Below, piece by piece: positions 6,920 through 11,105 of a DNA stretch of 11,105 bases. The stretch is taken from NCBI GenBank assembly GCA_903897565.1, contig CAIUCF010000189.1, positions 1 through 11,105 on the forward strand, given 5' to 3'. The DNA is from an uncultured Rhodospirillales bacterium (GTDB lineage: Bacteria > Pseudomonadota > Alphaproteobacteria > ATCC43930 > CGMCC-115725). Within the stretch, counting starts at the first letter, position 1. The number at the start of each line of letters is the position of its first letter. The position numbers were made by a program, and so were the translations under genes. The notes under the pieces are model-generated. The model was not told the DNA's origin. It did not search any database and saw only the letters and a program-made list of their open reading frames with translations.

Positions 6920-9765
6920 TGTCGCTGATCCACGAAATCGACTACGGCACGCCGAAGGTCGCCTCCGACAATGCCGTGAGCCTGAAGATCGACGGCTTCG
7001 ACGTCGTCGTCCCCGAAGGCACCTCGATCATGCGGGCGGCGATGGATGCCGGGATCAAGGTGCCTAAGCTGTGCGCCACGGATTCGCTGGAGGCCTTCGG
7101 CTCGTGCCGGCTCTGCCTGGTCGAGATCGAAGGGCGCAACGGCTTGCCGGCATCCTGCACGACGCCGGTGGCCGAAGGCATGGTGGTCTCGACCCAGACC
7201 GGCAAGCTCAAGCAGGTCCGTCGCAACGTGATGGAGCTCTATATCTCCGACCACCCGCTCGACTGCCTGACCTGTGCCGCCAATGGCGATTGCGAGCTGC
7301 AGGACATGGCCGGCGCGGTCGGTTTGCGCGAGGTGCGCTATGGCGACGAGGGTGCGAATCATCTCGACGCCTGCAAGGACGAGAGCAATCCCTACTTTAC
7401 CTTCGACGCCGCCAAATGCATCGTCTGCTCGCGCTGTGTCCGCGCCTGCGAGGAGGTCCAGGGCACCTTCGCGCTGACCATCCAGGGCCGCGGCTTCGAG
7501 TCCAGCGTTTCGGCCGGCATGGCCCAGGATTTCCTTGAGTCCGAATGCGTGTCCTGCGGCGCCTGCGTCCAGGCCTGTCCGACCGCGACCCTGATGGAAA
7601 AGTCGGTCATCGAGATCGGCCAGCCGGAACACTCCGTCGTCACCACCTGCGCCTATTGCGGCGTGGGGTGCAGCTTCAAGGCCGAGATGCGCGGCAACGA
7701 GGTCGTGCGCATGGTCCCCTACAAGGACGGCAAGGCCAATCACGGCCATTCCTGCGTCAAGGGCCGCTTCGCCTGGGGCTACACCACGCATCGTGATCGC
7801 ATCCTCAAACCGATGGTGCGGGCCAAGATTACCGATCCCTGGCGCGAGGTCTCGTGGGATGAGGCGATCGGCCATGTCGCCGCCGAGTTCAAGCGCATCC
7901 AGGCGAAGTACGGCCGGTCGGCGATCGGCGCCATCACCTCGTCACGCTGCACCAATGAAGAAGTCTTCGTGATGCAGAAGCTGGTCCGCGCCGGCTTCGG
8001 CAACAACAATGTCGATACCTGCGCCCGTGTCTGCCACTCGCCGACCGGCTATGGCTTGTCGCGGACGTTCGGAACGTCGGCCGGCACCCAGGATTTCGAT
8101 TCCGTCGACGACGCGGATGTCGTGCTCGTCATCGGCGCCAATCCGACCGACGCCCATCCCGTATTCGCGTCGCGGATGAAGAAGCGGCTGCGTGCCGGCG
8201 CCAAGCTGATCGTCATCGATCCGCGCCGCACCGATCTGGTGCGCTCGCCGCATATCGAGGCGGTGCACCACCTGCCGCTCAAGCCCGGTACCAACGTCGC
8301 CGTGATCAACGCGCTCGCCCATGTCATCGTCTCGGAAGGGCTGGTGGACGAGGATTTCGTGCGGAGCCGCTGCGACTGGGCGAGTTTCCAGGACTGGGCC
8401 GGCTTCATTCTCGAACCCGAGAACGCGCCCGAGGCGGTGGCGGCGGTGAGCGGCGTTCCTGCCGAGACGATCCGCGCCGCGGCCAAGCTCTACGCGACCG
8501 GCGGCAACGGCGCGATCTATTACGGCCTCGGCGTCACCGAACACAGCCAGGGCACGACGACGGTCATGGCGATGGCCAATCTGGCGATGGCGACCGGCAA
8601 TATCGGCCGGCGCGGCGTCGGCGTGAATCCGCTGCGCGGCCAGAACAATGTCCAGGGGTCGTGCGACATGGGCTCGTTCCCGCATGAGTTCTCGGGCTAT
8701 CGCCATGTCACCGACGACGCCACGCGGGCGATGTTCGAAAGCTTCTGGGGCGTGCCGCTGGAATCCGAACCGGGCCTGCGCATCCCCAACATGTTCGATG
8801 CCGCCGTCGATGGCAGCTTCATGGGTCTCTATGTCCAGGGTGAGGACATCGCTCAGTCAGACCCCGATACCCGCCATGTCACGGCCGGGCTCACGGCAAT
8901 GGAATGCGTCGTCGTCCAGGATCTGTTCCTGAACGAGACGGCGAACTACGCTCATGTCTTCCTGCCGGGTGCGAGCTTCCTCGAAAAGGATGGCACCTTC
9001 ACCAATGCCGAACGCCGGCTCGGTCGGGTCCGCAAGGTGATGCCGCCGCGGTCCGGCATGGGGGATTGGGAGATCACGATCGCCATCGCAAAGGCGATGG
9101 GAATGGAGATGCATTACGATCACCCATCCCAGATCATGGACGAGATCGCCGCCCTGACCCCGAGCTTCGCCGGTGTCTCCTATGCCAAGCTGGAGGCGCT
9201 GGGTTCCGTGCAATGGCCCTGCAACGAGGCGGCGCCGGAAGGTACCCCGCTGATGCATGTTGACGGCTTCGTCCGCGGCAAGGGCAACTTCGTGGTCACG
9301 GCCTATGTCCCCACCGACGAGCGCACCGGCCCGCGTTTCCCGCTGATCCTGACCACCGGGCGGATATTGAGTCAGTATAATGTCGGCGCACAGACGCGGC
9401 GGACCGAGAACAGTATCTGGCACGGCGAAGACATGCTGGAAATCCATCCCGCCGATGCCGAACTGCGCGGCATCCGCGATGGCGACTGGGTGACGGTACA
9501 GAGCCGCGCAGGCGCCACGGCGCTGCATGCCAGAATCACCGAGCGGGTGGCCCCGGGCGTCGTCTACACGACCTTCCACCATCCCGACAGCCAGGCCAAT
9601 GTGGTGACGACCGACTATTCCGACTGGGCGACCAATTGTCCGGAATACAAGGTCACGGCGGTCCAGGTCTCGCCCTCGAACGGTCCCACCGATTGGCAGC
9701 TGCGCTATCGCGAGCAGGCCGATCACAGCCGGCGGATCGCTTCCGCCGCGCCCGCGGCGGAATGA
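6919..9765 (+). CDS. fdsA: Formate dehydrogenase, alpha (catalytic, bis-MGD) subunit
   Basis: FdsA oxidises formate to CO2 at a Mo (possibly W) bis-molybdopterin-guanine-dinucleotide centre. The N-terminal NuoG-like part carries [2Fe-2S] ligands Cys52, 63, 66 and 80, and a His-ligated [4Fe-4S] site His112, Cys116, 119 and 125. Two ferredoxin clusters follow (Cys167/170/173/177 and 210/213/216/220). The catalytic part has the proximal [4Fe-4S] ligands Cys244, 247, 251 and 279, the metal ligand Cys372 with His373 (ARVCHSPT), and Arg573 (NPLRGQNNVQG). The offset from the Rhodobacter capsulatus residues (Cys386, His387, Arg587, recalled from knowledge) is a constant 14. Cys is used rather than selenocysteine. 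The C-terminal dinucleotide-binding domain is at about 805-915. The protein is 948 residues, normal for FdsA. I chose ATG 6919 (after GGGGAGAGGG); the frame stays open to 6697 only through fdsB overlap. Confidence 0.97.
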   Translation: MSLIHEIDYGTPKVASDNAVSLKIDGFDVVVPEGTSIMRAAMDAGIKVPKLCATDSLEAFGSCRLCLVEIEGRNGLPASCTTPVAEGMVVSTQTGKLKQVRRNVMELYISDHPLDCLTCAANGDCELQDMAGAVGLREVRYGDEGANHLDACKDESNPYFTFDAAKCIVCSRCVRACEEVQGTFALTIQGRGFESSVSAGMAQDFLESECVSCGACVQACPTATLMEKSVIEIGQPEHSVVTTCAYCGVGCSFKAEMRGNEVVRMVPYKDGKANHGHSCVKGRFAWGYTTHRDRILKPMVRAKITDPWREVSWDEAIGHVAAEFKRIQAKYGRSAIGAITSSRCTNEEVFVMQKLVRAGFGNNNVDTCARVCHSPTGYGLSRTFGTSAGTQDFDSVDDADVVLVIGANPTDAHPVFASRMKKRLRAGAKLIVIDPRRTDLVRSPHIEAVHHLPLKPGTNVAVINALAHVIVSEGLVDEDFVRSRCDWASFQDWAGFILEPENAPEAVAAVSGVPAETIRAAAKLYATGGNGAIYYGLGVTEHSQGTTTVMAMANLAMATGNIGRRGVGVNPLRGQNNVQGSCDMGSFPHEFSGYRHVTDDATRAMFESFWGVPLESEPGLRIPNMFDAAVDGSFMGLYVQGEDIAQSDPDTRHVTAGLTAMECVVVQDLFLNETANYAHVFLPGASFLEKDGTFTNAERRLGRVRKVMPPRSGMGDWEITIAIAKAMGMEMHYDHPSQIMDEIAALTPSFAGVSYAKLEALGSVQWPCNEAAPEGTPLMHVDGFVRGKGNFVVTAYVPTDERTGPRFPLILTTGRILSQYNVGAQTRRTENSIWHGEDMLEIHPADAELRGIRDGDWVTVQSRAGATALHARITERVAPGVVYTTFHHPDSQANVVTTDYSDWATNCPEYKVTAVQVSPSNGPTDWQLRYREQADHSRRIASAAPAAE

Positions 9766-10586
9766 CTATGCTGCCGCCCGCCGCCCGGTCGGTCGCGCGC
9801 CGTGTCTATGGCGGACGCGGTGGCGCCTCGGGCGATCGTAGCATCCCGGAGGAGGTCGCGGTCGCGCTCACCTATAACCGTCACGCCTATGCGACGATGA
9901 TGGCGAGTCCGCAGGATCTCGAAGACTTCGCGATCGGCTTTAGTGTCGCCGACGGCATCGTCGCTCATCCTGGGGAAATTCTCGAGCTTGAGATCGTCGT
10001 GCTTGCGGCGGGGATCGAACTGCGGATGACGATCACGCCCGATCGGCTGCAGGCTTTCGCCGCGCGGCGGCGATGGATGGCGGGGCCGACCGGTTGCGGC
10101 CTCTGCGGTATCGAGGCCATCGGCGAGGCAATGCGATCGCCGCCCGTCGTGACGGCCGATCTCGTCGTGCAGCCGGAAGAGGTGCCGAGGATGCTCTCCG
10201 CACTGGCCGCCCGTCAGCCGCTCAACCATCTGACCCGGGCGGTCCATGCTGCCGGCTACTGGCAACCTCGCGCGGGGCTGCACTTGGTCCGCGAGGATGT
10301 CGGTCGCCACAACGCCCTCGACAAGCTCGCCGGCGCAGTCGCGCGACAGCAGCTTGCCGAGCCCGGCGTCGTCGTCCTAACCAGCCGGGTCTCGGTCGAG
10401 ATGGTGCAGAAGACCGCGATCATGGGGGTCCCCATCCTGATCGCCGTCTCGGCGCCCACGGCGCTCGCAGTCCGCATGGCCGAAAGCGCCAATATCACCC
10501 TGATCGCGATCGCCCGTGACGACGGCTTCGAAGTCTTCACGCATCCCTATCGTCTCGCCGACAAGGCCGCCGCACATGTCGCCTGA
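9762..10586 (+). CDS. fdsC: FdsC/FdhD, sulfurtransferase-type maturation factor for formate dehydrogenase
   Basis: This 274-residue FdhD-family protein is not a subunit of the enzyme. Members take sulfur from a cysteine desulfurase, bind bis-MGD, and add the sulfido ligand needed for formate dehydrogenase activity. Visible family landmarks are HAYATMMASPQDLEDFAIGF (41-60), the conserved CxxC loop GPTGCGLCGIEA (Cys112, Cys115), VREDVGRHNALDKL in the middle, and SRVSVEMVQKTAIMGVP then SAPTALAVRMAES near the end. The ATG at 9762 sits in the fdsA stop (ATGA); a second ATG at 9768 is the alternative start. The frame runs back to 9636, but only inside fdsA. Position between fdsA and fdsD is the known fdsGBACD order, so fdsC (synonym fdhD) fits. 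Confidence 0.94.
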   Translation: MTMLPPAARSVARRVYGGRGGASGDRSIPEEVAVALTYNRHAYATMMASPQDLEDFAIGFSVADGIVAHPGEILELEIVVLAAGIELRMTITPDRLQAFAARRRWMAGPTGCGLCGIEAIGEAMRSPPVVTADLVVQPEEVPRMLSALAARQPLNHLTRAVHAAGYWQPRAGLHLVREDVGRHNALDKLAGAVARQQLAEPGVVVLTSRVSVEMVQKTAIMGVPILIAVSAPTALAVRMAESANITLIAIARDDGFEVFTHPYRLADKAAAHVA

Positions 10587-10803
10587 CAAGCTTGTCCATA
10601 TGATCAACCAGATCGCCCAGTTCCACGCGCGTCAGCCCGAGGCGGAAGCGGCCAAGAACATCGCCGTCCACCTCAAGCGTTTCTGGGACCCGCGGATGCG
10701 CGCTGCCATCGCGGCATTCGTCACGGCCAACGGCGTGGGCCTCTTACCGGCCGCCCACCGCGCGGTGGAGAACCTGATGGCCGAGGCAGCACCGAAAGCG
10801 TAG
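10576..10803 (+). CDS. fdsD: Formate dehydrogenase, delta subunit
   Basis: FdsD is a small protein of fds operons needed for active enzyme. It associates with the FdsABG complex and helps cofactor insertion or stability, without carrying redox centres itself. The 75 residues begin MSPDKLVHMINQIAQFHARQ, continue through the conserved FWDPRMRAAI (36-45), and end in a GLLPAAHRAVENL helix. No cysteines are present. The ATG at 10576 overlaps fdsC by 11 bases. The longer frame from 10516 lies within fdsC and matches nothing in the family. It is the last gene of the operon. Confidence 0.92.
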   Translation: MSPDKLVHMINQIAQFHARQPEAEAAKNIAVHLKRFWDPRMRAAIAAFVTANGVGLLPAAHRAVENLMAEAAPKA

Positions 10804-11105
10804 TCCTGGTAATGTCGGCGCCGCTTGGGCCGGCTCCGGTCCGACGACCCTGTCGAGGATTCCCGTCCGGCGCCATTGCCGAGCCATGGTGAGCCGTTAG
10901 CTTCGAGCGTCGCGTTCCCGCTGCCGGCGGTTCGACTGCCGTCGCCATCCCTCCGTACCGTCGAATCGGGCTGAACAGGCGTTCGTCGAGCGGGGAAACT
11001 GTGTTCTTCCGGCAATACCTTTCAAAATCGCATCGCAACAGGAATTTATTGCGTCGCAAAAGAACAGATCGGATTGCTGCCGAGAAATTCTTCATAAAAT
11101 TCGAA
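10804..11105. other. Intergenic region after the fds operon, to the window edge
   Basis: No gene here can be supported in these 302 bases. The first third is GC-rich and can fold: GTCGG (10814-10818) with CCGAC (10841-10845), and an inner GGCCG/CGGTCC stem that competes with it. There is no T-run, so any terminator here is weak or Rho-dependent. From about 11000 the sequence turns AT-rich and carries a direct repeat (11030-11062). A plus-strand frame from GTG 11001 (GGGGA 5 bases upstream) stays open to the edge, and a minus-strand frame from 11095 runs back into fdsD. Neither has recognisable protein character. Confidence 0.6.
11030..11062 (+). repeat. Two 12-bp direct repeats 21 bp apart near the right edge
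   Basis: GCATCGCAACAG (11030-11041) and GCGTCGCAAAAG (11051-11062) agree at 10 of 12 bases with a period of 21 bp, two helical turns. The second copy lies within a TTGCG-T-CGCAA dyad (11049-11059). This layout suggests a tandem transcription factor site for a gene beyond the window, but nothing else supports it. Confidence 0.35.

Noticed and set aside
6874..9726. Three minus-strand frames opposite fdsA
   Set aside because: Shadow frames of a highly conserved gene; their products have no domain character.
10721..11095. Minus-strand 124-residue frame at the right edge
   Set aside because: It overlaps the 3' end of fdsD, and its C-terminal half is Pro/Arg/Gly-rich shadow sequence. No family similarity is seen.

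Overview
The window is a high-GC chromosomal stretch with GC-rich codon choice, tightly overlapping operons and a complete fds-type formate dehydrogenase operon. Together these point to an aerobic, metabolically versatile proteobacterium. An alphaproteobacterium of the Hyphomicrobiales/Rhodospirillales kind is my best guess from protein flavour, but it is not proven. I see no rRNA, tRNA, CRISPR array or insertion sequence.

Left part (1-2201, plus strand): the 3' end of a benzoate-CoA ligase family gene, cut by the window edge, overlaps an alpha/beta hydrolase by ATGA. This looks like the tail of an aromatic-acid operon. A perfect 13-bp stem at 2207-2243 separates it from a convergent minus-strand pair, read 3535 to 2259: a small SCP2-like protein followed two bases later by a second alpha/beta hydrolase.

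Middle (3536-4913): a 373-bp divergent control region contains an AT-rich core and two near-identical copies of a GntR/FadR-like operator motif 148 bp apart. Next comes a LysR-type regulator (GTG start at 3909). After its stop lies a promoter region with two T-N11-A LysR-type boxes (4810-4826 and 4833-4853) and a TACAAT -10 element at 4879.

Right part (4914-10803, plus strand): fdsG, fdsB, fdsA, fdsC (fdhD) and fdsD, every junction overlapping. They encode an NAD+-dependent, molybdenum (or tungsten) bis-MGD formate dehydrogenase, its sulfurtransferase-type maturation factor and the small delta subunit. All expected cofactor ligands are present. The last 302 bases hold no gene I can support, become AT-rich, and carry a 21-bp-spaced direct repeat that may belong to the control region of the next gene.

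How the parts may work together: the aerobic benzoyl-CoA epoxidation (box) pathway, which starts with benzoate-CoA ligase, releases one carbon as formate at the BoxC ring-cleavage step. Meta-cleavage hydrolases of the alpha/beta fold can also release formate. A formate dehydrogenase beside such genes would turn that formate into CO2 and NADH. This link is inferred; no box genes are inside the window.
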